Shown here piece by piece: positions 28,315-36,873 of a stretch of DNA of 42,801 nucleotides. A program made the translations under genes and the position numbers. Each line of letters opens with the position of its first letter. Positions within the stretch are counted from its first letter, which is position 1. The notes under the pieces are model-generated. The model made no database searches and was not told where the DNA came from. It saw only the letters and a list, made by a program, of their open reading frames with translations. This DNA comes from Bacteroidales bacterium. GTDB lineage: Bacteria; Bacteroidota; Bacteroidia; Bacteroidales; VadinHA17. The stretch spans positions 1 through 42,801 of the forward strand of contig PLNF01000095.1 in assembly GCA_003141715.1 (NCBI GenBank), written 5' to 3'.

Positions 28315-31300
28315 ATGTTAAAAAAAGCTCTGATATTTGCTGCTTCAGTTCTTCTGCTTCAGACGGATTTATTCTCACAGCAATACTTCTTCAGAAGATA
28401 TTCAGTTGAACAAGGTCTGCCTCAATCCTCAGTGTATTGTTTGATGCAGGATTCCCGTGGATATATATGGATGGGAACTGATGGAGCTGGTGTTGCACGA
28501 TTCGATGGTCAGAAATTTGAAACATTCAGCAAAACCAATGGACTTTCCGACAATCTTATAAGAAGTTTGTTTGAAGACAGCAAAGGGAATATCTGGATCG
28601 GAACGGATAATGGATTAACCCTTTATGATGGGTTTGGTTTTAAAACAATCGGGTCTGATAAAGGATTCTATGGCAGGTCAGTTACCAAAATAATTGAGAG
28701 TAGCAATGGAACAATCTGGGTAGGGACAGGCGACAAGGGATTATATGGATTAACTTTTGGCGATTCCTTATTAGTTGTTAACTATTCAATTGAACAAGGG
28801 TTATTAAACAATCTGGTCCTTGATATTTATGAAGATAGCAATAAAAGGTTGTGGCTGGCTATGGCAAAGGGGGTGAATATCATCGAATTTTCACAGGACA
28901 CCCTGTCAAAAATTAAGCACATCAGCAGACTGGATTTTAAAATGGATGTTGATTCCATATGCATTTATTCAATAGGACCTGACAGGAACGGAACAGTCTG
29001 GCTGGGAAGCAATTATTATGGCAAAGGGCTTTTCAGAGCTGTACCAGCAGCAGATAAGAAGAGCTATACTGTGGAACCCTCTCAAATAAATAGAAGCATT
29101 CCGGGACTCAAGATCTGGGATATTATGTGCAGAAAGGATGGCGAAGTTTGGGTTGCAACCGATAATAACGGAGTAATAAAACTCAGGGATGATAAAATCA
29201 CAGGAAGCTTTACCAGGGAGAATGGACTCTCTTCAAACCAGATACTCGATATCATGGAAGACAATGAAGGGAATGTATGGTTCGCTTCGTCCGGTCAGGG
29301 TGCGCTAATGTACGAGGATGAGAAATTCATAAGTTATAAAGAAAACAATGATATCATCGGTACTCAGGTTCTGAATGTATTATTTGCGGAGGATAATATA
29401 TTCTATGTAGCCACAGAAGAGGGTCTGTTAAAGTTTAAAAAAGAAGGAACCACCATCAAACGATTAAACTATTTTACTGCTAAGAATGGTTTAAATGATG
29501 TTGGCGCCTGTGCTCTCGCGAAATCTGATAAAGATCAGATATGGATTGGAACCAATAAGGGGATAAATATTCTAAAAGGGTCAGAGCTTACGAAGTTTTA
29601 CGGGAATAGCAGATTAACTAATGACCATATAAACTGCCTCCATGCAGACAGTCAAAAAAATATGTGGATAGGAACATCTGGCGGATTTGGTAAACTATCA
29701 GGTGATAATTTATTTTTCATGGATCAGGATCAGAGGCTGATAAACAATGAAGTTCAAACAATTATTGAAGATAAGAAAGGCAGGGTTTGGATGGGTACTC
29801 TGGGAGGATTGGTAAGAGTAGACAGTGTATATACCGATTTCGATGCTGAGGAGGGGCTCACCACCTTAAAAGTGTACTCCCTGGCTGAAGATCCGGCAGG
29901 GAATATTTGGATCGGTACTTTTGGCGGCGGAATATATAAATTTGATATCAGTAAAAAATCAATTCCAATATCGGTTATTGCCACAAAAGATCTTCTTTCT
30001 TCAAACACAATTAATTCACTGCAATTCATCTGTGATACTTTGCTGGTTGCCGGAAATGATAAAGGATTTGATCTCCTGATATTAGATAAACGTCAGGCTA
30101 TAAAAAAAGTAATTAATTATGGTATAAATGACGGCTTTTCAGGCGGAGAAAATAATCCTAATTCAATTTCAATTGATAACGATGGATTAGTATGGTTTGG
30201 GACAAAAAGCGGCCTTATAAGATATGATCCCCGTATAGATTTTAATAACAAATATCTACCTGACGCCTGCATTACAAACATAAAACTCTTCTTCCAAAAA
30301 GTAGATTGGGCATCAAGGGATTTAAAGGTCAGCAGGTGGTCGAATCTACCTGAAAATCTTATTTTATCTCACAACGAGAACCATCTGACATTTGATTTCA
30401 CAGGCTTTTGTTTTCATAATCCTGATGATCTTGAATTTTCATATTATCTTGAAAATCAGAATAAAGAATGGTCTCCCTTCAGCCGGAACAGAGAAGTCGT
30501 TTTTTCCGGGTTAACCCCTGGCAGCTATTCATTTAAAGTTAAAGCACGGAATAAATTTGGTTTGATTGGAAAAACTTCTGAATTTCAATTTGTTATTAAA
30601 CCACCTTTCTGGCAGACGGCATGGTTTTATATCCCGGCTTCCTTTCTTTTTGTGTTTCTTATTATAACAATTATCAGGATAAGGATAAGGAATCTGATCA
30701 AAGAAAAAGAGAAACTGGAGAAGATTGTTGAAGAAAGGACAAAGGAGGTTGTTGAACAAAAGGATGAAATAGCAAGGCAGAGAGATGTTGTTACTTATCA
30801 GAAAAAGGAAATAACCGACAGCATCCAATATGCAGAGACTATTCAGCTTGCAGTGCTTCCTGAAGTAAGGATCCTTAAAAATAATTTTGAGGGCTATTTT
30901 GTTTTATTTCGTCCAAAGGATATTGTCAGTGGGGATTTTTACTGGATGAGTTTAAAAAAAGGCCATGTAATATTCACTGCAGCAGATTGTACCGGACATG
31001 GTGTTCCGGGTGCTTTCATGAGCATGCTCGGAGTCAGCTTCCTTAATAAAATTGTTAATGAATCGGGAGTGGTGCGACCCTCTGAGATATTGAACGATTT
31101 GCGCAAAAATATTATCAGCGCCCTGAAACAAAAAGGATCTTTTGAGACTAGCAAGGATGGAATGGATATAGCCATGTGTTCAGTCGACAAAAAGAAAATG
31201 AAACTTTGGTTTGCAGGGGCGAATAATCCTCTTTTCATTGTCAGAAAAACAGATAGTGGTTATGAACTGATTGAAAGAAGAGGAGATTTGATGCCGGTTG

Positions 31301-31590
31301 GCTTCCATTCCCGAATGGATGATTTCACAAACCATGAGCTTGATATTCAAAAAGGTGATACAATTTATCTTTTTTCGGATGGATTTCTTGATCAGTTTGG
31401 CGGACCTGCGGGCAGAAAATTTATGAAAGCTAATTTTAAACAAATGCTTCTCGATAATCAGGCTCTCGACATGGCTTCCCAGAAGGATGCTTTCAACAAA
31501 ACACTTGAAGAGTGGATTAACTATCCCTCAGAAGATTGTCTGCCTTTCGGGCAGGTAGATGACATTATACTTCTTGGCGTAAGAATTTAG
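28315..31590 (+). CDS. two-component-propeller sensor with SpoIIE-type PP2C phosphatase (1091 aa)
   Basis: The ATG at 28315 is chosen over the GTG at 28312. A signal peptide (1-22) is followed by a long run of Reg_prop strands (about 23-660; repeated (I/V)W(I/V/M)GT and N-IWIGT), expected to form a periplasmic propeller sensor. Then come a Y_Y_Y domain (681-765), one transmembrane helix (773-787), a coiled-coil (about 790-825) and a cytoplasmic SpoIIE phosphatase domain (862-1091). Metal-binding acidic residues are all present: Asp869 and Asp874 in DIVSGDF, Asp891 in AADCTGHG, Asp1022 in FSDGF, Asp1082/1083 near the end. Such proteins dephosphorylate anti-sigma-factor antagonists or similar partners in response to an outside ligand; no such partner is encoded nearby. 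The output is therefore unlike the usual histidine-kinase hybrid. Probably co-transcribed with the caspase-like gene. Confidence 0.92.
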   Translation: MLKKALIFAASVLLLQTDLFSQQYFFRRYSVEQGLPQSSVYCLMQDSRGYIWMGTDGAGVARFDGQKFETFSKTNGLSDNLIRSLFEDSKGNIWIGTDNGLTLYDGFGFKTIGSDKGFYGRSVTKIIESSNGTIWVGTGDKGLYGLTFGDSLLVVNYSIEQGLLNNLVLDIYEDSNKRLWLAMAKGVNIIEFSQDTLSKIKHISRLDFKMDVDSICIYSIGPDRNGTVWLGSNYYGKGLFRAVPAADKKSYTVEPSQINRSIPGLKIWDIMCRKDGEVWVATDNNGVIKLRDDKITGSFTRENGLSSNQILDIMEDNEGNVWFASSGQGALMYEDEKFISYKENNDIIGTQVLNVLFAEDNIFYVATEEGLLKFKKEGTTIKRLNYFTAKNGLNDVGACALAKSDKDQIWIGTNKGINILKGSELTKFYGNSRLTNDHINCLHADSQKNMWIGTSGGFGKLSGDNLFFMDQDQRLINNEVQTIIEDKKGRVWMGTLGGLVRVDSVYTDFDAEEGLTTLKVYSLAEDPAGNIWIGTFGGGIYKFDISKKSIPISVIATKDLLSSNTINSLQFICDTLLVAGNDKGFDLLILDKRQAIKKVINYGINDGFSGGENNPNSISIDNDGLVWFGTKSGLIRYDPRIDFNNKYLPDACITNIKLFFQKVDWASRDLKVSRWSNLPENLILSHNENHLTFDFTGFCFHNPDDLEFSYYLENQNKEWSPFSRNREVVFSGLTPGSYSFKVKARNKFGLIGKTSEFQFVIKPPFWQTAWFYIPASFLFVFLIITIIRIRIRNLIKEKEKLEKIVEERTKEVVEQKDEIARQRDVVTYQKKEITDSIQYAETIQLAVLPEVRILKNNFEGYFVLFRPKDIVSGDFYWMSLKKGHVIFTAADCTGHGVPGAFMSMLGVSFLNKIVNESGVVRPSEILNDLRKNIISALKQKGSFETSKDGMDIAMCSVDKKKMKLWFAGANNPLFIVRKTDSGYELIERRGDLMPVGFHSRMDDFTNHELDIQKGDTIYLFSDGFLDQFGGPAGRKFMKANFKQMLLDNQALDMASQKDAFNKTLEEWINYPSEDCLPFGQVDDIILLGVRI

Positions 31591-31702
31591 ACTTTCTTCC
31601 GTTAGTGTCTTACGGCAAAAAAACAAAGTGCAAGGAACCAAGCCTTGTATTAAATTTATTTTCCCTCCCCGGCCTTAAATAACGTCCATCACCTGATTTA
31701 TC

Positions 31703-32365
31703 TTAATCCCTAATACAACGTATAGAATAACCGTTCTTCTTAATGCTGAAGATCCTGAGAACATCAATGCCAACGCATCCCATTGTACGGCACCATGAAG
31801 CTGTTGGATAGTTCTCTGTAGCTGTCCACCAGAAACCAAAGAAACCAATGTTGGCAAACGCTCCTTGGTTGTTCCGATAGCCACCAGGAAGAGTTGTAAA
31901 ACCACTTCCATTGGTCGCTCCGGTATTCGGTTTTTCCCAGTGGGTAATACCTGCTTCTCTAAGTTTACCGCCAGCAACATTTTCACCACCCAGAAAGGTC
32001 GTGAGGGTTGTCCATTCTGCATCAGAAGATACATGCCACCCCTTGGGGCATAATTTATTTGTACTAACAGTGTACCAGTTATACAAAGCCCCGAATGTAT
32101 TCTTATTGACGATTGCATCTTTATTATACCAGCATAATGCAGGTGTTGTTAATGCTCCCCATGCCTGATCATCGTTGACCAATGGTATAACTGCACCATC
32201 ATTGAATTTGGTGGTTTTCAAATTCTCTGCCATCCAAACCTGAGTGCCAATAGTTACCGTTTTGTAAACATTGCCTTCAATATCTTTCACGCTCTGTGCT
32301 TGTAGTTCGTTTAACCCAATGCAAAGAAAGACTACTACTATTAACATTACATTTTTATGCTGCAT
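31703..32365 (-). CDS. short secreted FISUMP-domain protein (220 aa)
   Basis: A signal peptide covers residues 1-23 (ends ELQAQ). The rest is a single FISUMP domain with all landmarks: QVWMAENLKTTKFNDG, ALYNWYTV, LCPKGWHVSSDAEW, GFWWTATEN and GYSIRCIRD. It is the same domain as the C-terminus of the 907-aa lipoprotein, but here it stands alone, as in many Bacteroidota proteins. Function is unknown; a surface or periplasmic location is likely. It has an AAGGAG ribosome-binding site. A TAGTTTTG box (32440-32447, minus) could be a -7 element but has no matching -33 box. The gene is convergent with the phosphatase gene and 118 bases downstream of the 129-aa gene. Confidence 0.88.
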   Translation of the reverse strand: MQHKNVMLIVVVFLCIGLNELQAQSVKDIEGNVYKTVTIGTQVWMAENLKTTKFNDGAVIPLVNDDQAWGALTTPALCWYNKDAIVNKNTFGALYNWYTVSTNKLCPKGWHVSSDAEWTTLTTFLGGENVAGGKLREAGITHWEKPNTGATNGSGFTTLPGGYRNNQGAFANIGFFGFWWTATENYPTASWCRTMGCVGIDVLRIFSIKKNGYSIRCIRD

Positions 32366-32372
32366 TTTTGTT

Positions 32373-32378
32373 CTCCTT
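32373..32378 (-). promoter_or_regulatory. Shine-Dalgarno site of the 220-aa gene
   Basis: AAGGAG on the minus strand, seven bases before the ATG. Unusual, because most genes in this window lack such a site. Confidence 0.6.
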
Positions 32379-32483
32379 TTTTAATTTTTAGTGCGGAATC
32401 TTAATATTAAGTGGATTTAAAGAAACCCACTATTACATTCAAAACTAATGTAATTCAATACCTTACACCTCTCAAATGGTTCA

Positions 32484-32873
32484 TTACTTGAGGTATGTAA
32501 ATTCCCTCCATTCACTGTACACTCCTGGTTTCCCTGTAGCTTTAGAAAAGGATCTTACTCTCCAGCGGCCTGGCTGTTTTCCGATAAAATCCAGAGTATA
32601 AGAAGGTACATTAGTTGTTGCACTTTTTTGTAGCTTCCATTTGCCGTCGTTGTATTCAACCACAATTTCATATTTATTAGCACCTTCAACATGCCTCCAC
32701 TCAAATACGGTTTTACGAGGAAACATATTTATTTTTGCACCTGCTATCGGTGCTACAAGTTCAGGCGGTGCAATCTGATCGGGTTTTGAGACCCTGTGTG
32801 TTTGCGCCTCTGCCTTAAATGTTAGATTCAATAAAATGATTGAAATGGACAACAAAATAATTTTACGTTTCAT
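32484..32873 (-). CDS. small secreted beta-sandwich (Fn3-like) protein (129 aa)
   Basis: A signal peptide covers residues 1-23 (ends FKAEAQ). The mature protein of about 105 residues is one Fn3/Ig-like sandwich: PPELVAPIAGAKI, then FEWRHVEGANKYEIVVEY, PSYTLDF, GRWRVRSFS and SEWREFTYL. This order matches the core strands of an Fn3 fold. No catalytic motif is present. It follows the 450-aa oxidoreductase gene by 51 bases and has a strong AGGAGG site, so it is probably translated from the same transcript. It could be a binding accessory for the exported sugar enzymes, but that is inference. Confidence 0.8.
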   Translation of the reverse strand: MKRKIILLSISIILLNLTFKAEAQTHRVSKPDQIAPPELVAPIAGAKINMFPRKTVFEWRHVEGANKYEIVVEYNDGKWKLQKSATTNVPSYTLDFIGKQPGRWRVRSFSKATGKPGVYSEWREFTYLK

Positions 32874-32880
32874 TTTAATT

Positions 32881-32886
32881 TCCTCC
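32881..32886 (-). promoter_or_regulatory. Shine-Dalgarno site of the 129-aa gene
   Basis: AGGAGGA on the minus strand, seven to eight bases before the ATG; a near-perfect anti-16S match. Confidence 0.65.
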
Positions 32887-32924
32887 TGTTATAATTTATA
32901 ATTTAGAAATTTATTAGAATCTAT

Positions 32925-34277
32925 TTAGCTCTTAATTGAATGAGTACTTTCGTCCCAGAAGACTGTTTTCTTACTGAAATAAGCTTCATTTGCCATATGA
33001 CAGGCTATAGCTGCATGATTACCAAAAACAGCATCTTCAACAACAGGCTTACGCGATTTTACCGACTCAAAGAAGTTCCACATGTGGGGAATCATGTCAT
33101 CCCAGTCGTGACCACGATAGTTCACCTCATCATAAAGTGGTTCCTTCCCAAGTTTGGGAGCATGTTCACTGTACCACTTACTCTCATATTCTGCACGCAT
33201 CTTCTGCGGAAATCCGCCGGCATAATAACTGGGAGCCAGATCAATACCAGGTTGTGGTGCATATCGCAGATTAAACTCTCCTGCATCGAGAATACCCTTT
33301 GGACCCATAAACCGGGCCAGCTCAGGAGTCTCCGTTCCAAGTCCTAACCGGCAATAAACAGGGATTCCATGATAATCAAACAGCACAACATGCAAATCGG
33401 GCATGTTTCTTCCATCTTTCCAGCGGAAGATTCCTCCGAGAGCTGTAGCAGACCGTGGAGCTTCATTCCATCCTAATGTAACCATCATGCCACTGACTAA
33501 ATGAACCATGAGATCACCACCAACTCCTGTGCCATATTCTTTCCAGCAGCGCCAGCGTGCAAAACGATCCTTGTTAAACGGTATCTTTGGAGCATCATTC
33601 AGCCATGTATCCCAGTCAAGAGTACTTGGAGACAAATCAGTTGGCGGAGGGTACTCCCATGCACCTGTGGGATCATTACGACCAAGGGTTATTTCAACCT
33701 GTTCTATATCGCCAATGGCTCCGCTGCTATAGAGCTCTCGTGCTTTTTCACAAAGCATGGAGCTTACCCTCTGAGAACCAATCTCCACAATACGGTTGTT
33801 CCTGGTTGCAGCTTCCACCATATCAAAACCATCAGCCACGGTATGCGACATAGGCTTCTCACAATAAATATCTTTACCTGCGTTACAGGCGTCCACAACT
33901 ACACGTTTATGCCAGTGATCAGGAACCGCAGCAAGGATGCAATCTATATCCTTGCGATCGAGCAATTCCTGATATTTACGGGTTGTATACAGGTTGGGGT
34001 TATTTGTTATTTCTTTTGCGAGCGTATGTCTGCCATCATAAAGATCAGCAGCAGCAACACATTCAACTCCAGGCAGGGTTATGGCACCTGTGAGTAGTCC
34101 TGAACCCTCCATGCCTATACCTATTATTCCAAATCGGAGCTTATCGCTTGGGGCGATTTTCTTAGACGAAGAACCAGAAGGATGTGCATCAAGCTGAATA
34201 GCTCTTGCAGCCAGCAGACCACCGGTTGCCATAGCTCCTGTCTGGATGAATTTACGTCTGGTCAGATTGTTTTTCAT
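32925..34277 (-). CDS. Tat-exported Gfo/Idh/MocA-family oxidoreductase (450 aa)
   Basis: A twin-arginine signal (TRRKFIQTGAMATGG, Arg7-Arg8) indicates folded export to the periplasm, typical of glucose-fructose-oxidoreductase relatives that keep a bound NAD(P). The Rossmann motif GIGMEGSG lies at about 53-60. The EKP motif (140-142, IYCEKPMSH) supplies the usual catalytic lysine. A C-terminal alpha/beta substrate domain follows (GVGGDLMVHLVSG). Likely reaction: NAD(P)-dependent oxidation or reduction of a sugar or glycoside hydroxyl; the substrate is unknown. The 464-aa protein at 35469 is a paralog. It has a strong AAGGAGG site eight bases before the ATG. A TAAATTTG box at 34391-34398 (minus) is a weak promoter candidate. 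It is divergent from the epimerase-like gene. Confidence 0.92.
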   Translation of the reverse strand: MKNNLTRRKFIQTGAMATGGLLAARAIQLDAHPSGSSSKKIAPSDKLRFGIIGIGMEGSGLLTGAITLPGVECVAAADLYDGRHTLAKEITNNPNLYTTRKYQELLDRKDIDCILAAVPDHWHKRVVVDACNAGKDIYCEKPMSHTVADGFDMVEAATRNNRIVEIGSQRVSSMLCEKARELYSSGAIGDIEQVEITLGRNDPTGAWEYPPPTDLSPSTLDWDTWLNDAPKIPFNKDRFARWRCWKEYGTGVGGDLMVHLVSGMMVTLGWNEAPRSATALGGIFRWKDGRNMPDLHVVLFDYHGIPVYCRLGLGTETPELARFMGPKGILDAGEFNLRYAPQPGIDLAPSYYAGGFPQKMRAEYESKWYSEHAPKLGKEPLYDEVNYRGHDWDDMIPHMWNFFESVKSRKPVVEDAVFGNHAAIACHMANEAYFSKKTVFWDESTHSIKS

Positions 34278-34285
34278 AAGTCGTA

Positions 34286-34292
34286 CCTCCTT
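34286..34292 (-). promoter_or_regulatory. Shine-Dalgarno site of the 450-aa oxidoreductase
   Basis: AAGGAGG on the minus strand with an eight-base spacer; it fixes the ATG at 34277 as the start. Confidence 0.7.
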
Positions 34293-34460
34293 TTTTTCTA
34301 ATTGGAAATGAAATTCCTGTTATTTTGATTTAAGTTGATTTTCAAGAAACATTATAGTAAAAGTAAAAATAAATCAACAAATAACACCAACAAATTTAAA
34401 ACAGATGGATGGTCTAAGCTTAAGTTAACTATTAAGAGCAACCTGAACACCTTTTTTGAC

Positions 34461-34468
34461 TATCTTTG
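34461..34468 (+). promoter_or_regulatory. Bacteroidota -7 box upstream of the epimerase-like gene
   Basis: TATCTTTG matches TAnnTTTG and is followed by CAT. No good TTG box lies 19-21 bases upstream. It overlaps the TTG at 34466, which argues that this TTG is not a start codon and that the ATG at 34496 is. Confidence 0.45.
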
Positions 34469-34495
34469 CATATTAATATTAACAAATCAACACAT

Positions 34496-35368
34496 ATGAA
34501 AATCAAACTGTTTTTAATCGTAATCCTGTTCGCAGGACTTTCTGTTTTCAATTCAACCGGTCAGACACCGAGATTTAAAATCTCTCTTGCCGAGTGGTCG
34601 TTTCACCGTGCATTGGGAAAGGGGGAAATGACTAATCTTGATTTTCCGAAAATTGCAAAAACTGCATACAATCTTGATGCAGTAGAGTACGTTTCATCAT
34701 TTTTTAAGGGGAAGGCAGAAGATACTGAATACCTTAAAAGTTTAAAAGACACTTGTTCAAAATATGGTGTTAAAAGCTTATTGATAATGGTTGACAGTGA
34801 AGGTAATCTGGCAGATACTTCTGCCACAGCAAGGCAAAAAGCTGTTGAAAACCACTATAAATGGGTTAAAGCGGCTCAATTCCTGGGATGCCATTCAATA
34901 AGGGTTAATGCAGGCGGAAGAGGAACAATGGGGCAGATGCAGGCAGCAGCTATTGACGGTCTGAGCAAATTGTCGGATTATGCAGCAAAGTATAATATCA
35001 ATGTTATTGTGGAAAACCATGGGGGTAATTCTTCGATAGGAAAATGGCTGGCGGAAATTATGAAAGCCGTTAACAGACCCAATTGCGGAACTTTGCCTGA
35101 TTTGGGTAATTTCTACGAATATGACCGTTATGCAGGAGTCAAAGACATGATGCCATACGCAAAGGGAGTCAGCGGGAAAACCCACGAATTTGATCTGGAT
35201 GGGAATGAAACAGTAATTGATTATGTAAAAATGATGAAGATTATTGCCGACTCAGGGTTTAAGGGTTATATTGATGTTGAATATGAAGGCGAAAAATTAA
35301 GCGAAGCTGACGGCGTGAAAGCTTCAATAGCTCTGGTAAAAAGGGTTATTGCTCCGTATAATAAATAA
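34496..35368 (+). CDS. periplasmic sugar phosphate isomerase/epimerase-like TIM barrel (290 aa)
   Basis: A signal peptide covers residues 1-23 (MKIKLFLIVILFAG, ends STGQ). The rest is an AP-endonuclease-2/xylose-isomerase-like barrel. Probable metal ligands are in place: Glu173 (IVENHGG), Asp202 (LPDLGN), His230 (KTHEFD) and Glu262 (VEYEG). Members isomerise or epimerise sugars, keto-sugars or inositols with a divalent metal. Export makes a phosphate substrate unlikely despite the family name. It lies between two Gfo/Idh/MocA genes, so a keto-sugar passed between oxidoreductase and isomerase is plausible. The start is set at the ATG because a TAnnTTTG promoter box covers the upstream TTG. The gene ends just before two palindromic repeats. 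Confidence 0.88.
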   Translation: MKIKLFLIVILFAGLSVFNSTGQTPRFKISLAEWSFHRALGKGEMTNLDFPKIAKTAYNLDAVEYVSSFFKGKAEDTEYLKSLKDTCSKYGVKSLLIMVDSEGNLADTSATARQKAVENHYKWVKAAQFLGCHSIRVNAGGRGTMGQMQAAAIDGLSKLSDYAAKYNINVIVENHGGNSSIGKWLAEIMKAVNRPNCGTLPDLGNFYEYDRYAGVKDMMPYAKGVSGKTHEFDLDGNETVIDYVKMMKIIADSGFKGYIDVEYEGEKLSEADGVKASIALVKRVIAPYNK

Positions 35369-35373
35369 ATTAA

Positions 35374-35399
35374 TAGGGACATGCAATGGCGTGTCCCTA
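35374..35399. repeat. REP-like palindrome, copy 1
   Basis: An 11-bp stem (TAGGGACATGC with GCGTGTCCCTA, one G-T pair) and an AATG loop, six bases past the stop of the epimerase-like gene. It is 22 of 26 bases identical to copy 2. It probably also acts as a transcript end for convergent genes. Confidence 0.7.
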
Positions 35400-35421
35400 C
35401 AATTATCCATAATATTATAAG

Positions 35422-35449
35422 ATAGGGTCATGCCATGGCATGACCCTAT
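35422..35449. repeat. REP-like palindrome, copy 2
   Basis: A perfect 28-base palindrome whose 26-base core is TAGGGTCATGC, CATG, GCATGACCCTA. Relative to copy 1, one stem pair is swapped (A-T to T-A), so pairing is kept. It lies 19 bases past the stop codon of the convergent 464-aa gene. Confidence 0.75.
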
Positions 35450-35468
35450 AATATAACAACCAATTTGA

Positions 35469-36863
35469 TCAGACTAGCTTCATATTCACCGGATCCCAGT
35501 TAATTATTTTTTTCTGGAAATAACTGTCATTGCATGCGAGACAAGGGGCACATGCCCTGAATGCAAATACAGGATCCTCAACTACAGGTTTTCCGGTTCT
35601 GACTCCCTCGAAGAAATTTGCAAAATGCTCAAGGTGTTCATCATAACCTTCAGGAGCAGAGTATTTTGTCCCTGGCTTAACAGGTCTTTCCTGATCTGCT
35701 TTTGAATATTTCTGGTTGTATCTTTTCAGCAGTTCTTCCTGCATAGCCTTGGGATAGGTATCGAAGGCATCCCATCCTCCTATTCCCGGAGCCTTTGACA
35801 TAATGCTGTTGGTGACAACAAATCCGTTATCAACCATTTCAATAATGCCTTCGCTTCCAATAAACCTGGTGACTGACTTTTCCCCGTTGCCGCTAACAAA
35901 ATTCACCCTTAGCATTACCTGGAATGCCGGATGTTCTTTTGTCTCTGGATACTGCATTATTGCTACCATAACATCCGGAACATCGCGTTCATCTTTCCAC
36001 CAGGTGAGCTGACCGGAAGCGAATATCTTTTCAGGACCTTTGGAGTCGGTCAATAGATGTATACCTGATAATAAATGGATAAAAAGGTCCCCCGCAACAC
36101 CGGTTCCAAAATCACGGTAATTTCTCCACCAGAAAAATTTCCTGGCATCATAAGGCATCTTAGGCGTACCTTCTATATACCTGTCCCAGTCAACTGTCTG
36201 CGGTGATCCGTCGGTAGGCATAGTGTACTCCCAGGCACCGAGAGCATCCTGCCTGTCGAATGAAGCTTCAATACAGTTAAGCTTACCAATAATTCCTGTT
36301 TTATATAATTCTTTAGCCTTTCGATAAACAATGCTGCTTACCCTCTGGCTGCCTACCTGCATAGTTTTTTTAGTCTTATCCCGGGTTGCTATAACATCCA
36401 GCCCCTCACTTAGCTTATGCACCATGGGCTTTTCACAATAAACTGATTTCCCGGCGTTCATGGCATCCATCGATATCCTTGCGTGCCAGTTATCACTTGT
36501 AGCAATAACAACTGCATCAATGTCTTTACGGTTCAGAATTTCCCTGTAATCTCTGGTTGTAAAAACATCTTTACCATATTTCTCCTTTACTCTCTCAAGC
36601 CTTCCAGAATAGAGGTCGCAGGCAGCAACTAACTCTACTCCAGAGACTTTTACAGCCGTATCAATATCCTGGTTGCCCATGATGCCCATTCCAATGCCGG
36701 CAATCCTTATTTTGTCATTAGAAGAGAAACTCTTGCTATAAGCAATAATATGTTCTTCCATTTTTTCGCGGGAAGCAAAACCAGCCAATGGTCCTGCAGA
36801 TAAAAGCACTGCAGTGCCTCCAAGGTTCTGGAGAAATTTTCTCCTTGATGTCTGTGATTTCAT
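35469..36863 (-). CDS. Tat-exported Gfo/Idh/MocA-family oxidoreductase (464 aa)
   Basis: The Tat signal (SRRKFLQNLGG, Arg7-Arg8) predicts periplasmic export. The NAD(P)-binding motif GIGMGIMG is at about 56-63 and the EKP motif at 144-146 (VYCEKPMVH). The C-terminal domain contains GVAGDLFIHLLSG. It aligns along its whole length with the 450-aa protein, sharing VGSQRVSS and GAWEY, but the sequences are clearly diverged, so the substrates may differ. It begins ten bases after the stop of the papain-fold peptidase gene, so the two are probably one operon. Likely role: oxidation or reduction of a sugar derivative in the periplasm. Confidence 0.92.
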   Translation of the reverse strand: MKSQTSRRKFLQNLGGTAVLLSAGPLAGFASREKMEEHIIAYSKSFSSNDKIRIAGIGMGIMGNQDIDTAVKVSGVELVAACDLYSGRLERVKEKYGKDVFTTRDYREILNRKDIDAVVIATSDNWHARISMDAMNAGKSVYCEKPMVHKLSEGLDVIATRDKTKKTMQVGSQRVSSIVYRKAKELYKTGIIGKLNCIEASFDRQDALGAWEYTMPTDGSPQTVDWDRYIEGTPKMPYDARKFFWWRNYRDFGTGVAGDLFIHLLSGIHLLTDSKGPEKIFASGQLTWWKDERDVPDVMVAIMQYPETKEHPAFQVMLRVNFVSGNGEKSVTRFIGSEGIIEMVDNGFVVTNSIMSKAPGIGGWDAFDTYPKAMQEELLKRYNQKYSKADQERPVKPGTKYSAPEGYDEHLEHFANFFEGVRTGKPVVEDPVFAFRACAPCLACNDSYFQKKIINWDPVNMKLV

Positions 36864-36873
36864 ATGAGCTAAA

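Noticed and set aside
31631-31647. CAAGG/CCTTG hairpin after the phosphatase gene as a terminator
   Set aside because: The stem is only five pairs and there is no clean T run; too weak to call.
31675-32118. 147-codon minus-strand frame inside the short FISUMP gene
   Set aside because: It is an alternative frame of the FISUMP gene, which has a full domain and signal peptide in the other frame.
33501-34097. 198-codon plus-strand frame opposite the 450-aa oxidoreductase
   Set aside because: Antisense to a well-supported enzyme gene; the Cys/His-rich translation has no domain.
34466-34495. TTG start upstream of the epimerase-like gene
   Set aside because: The TTG lies in the TATCTTTG promoter box; the ATG at 34496 directly starts a signal peptide.
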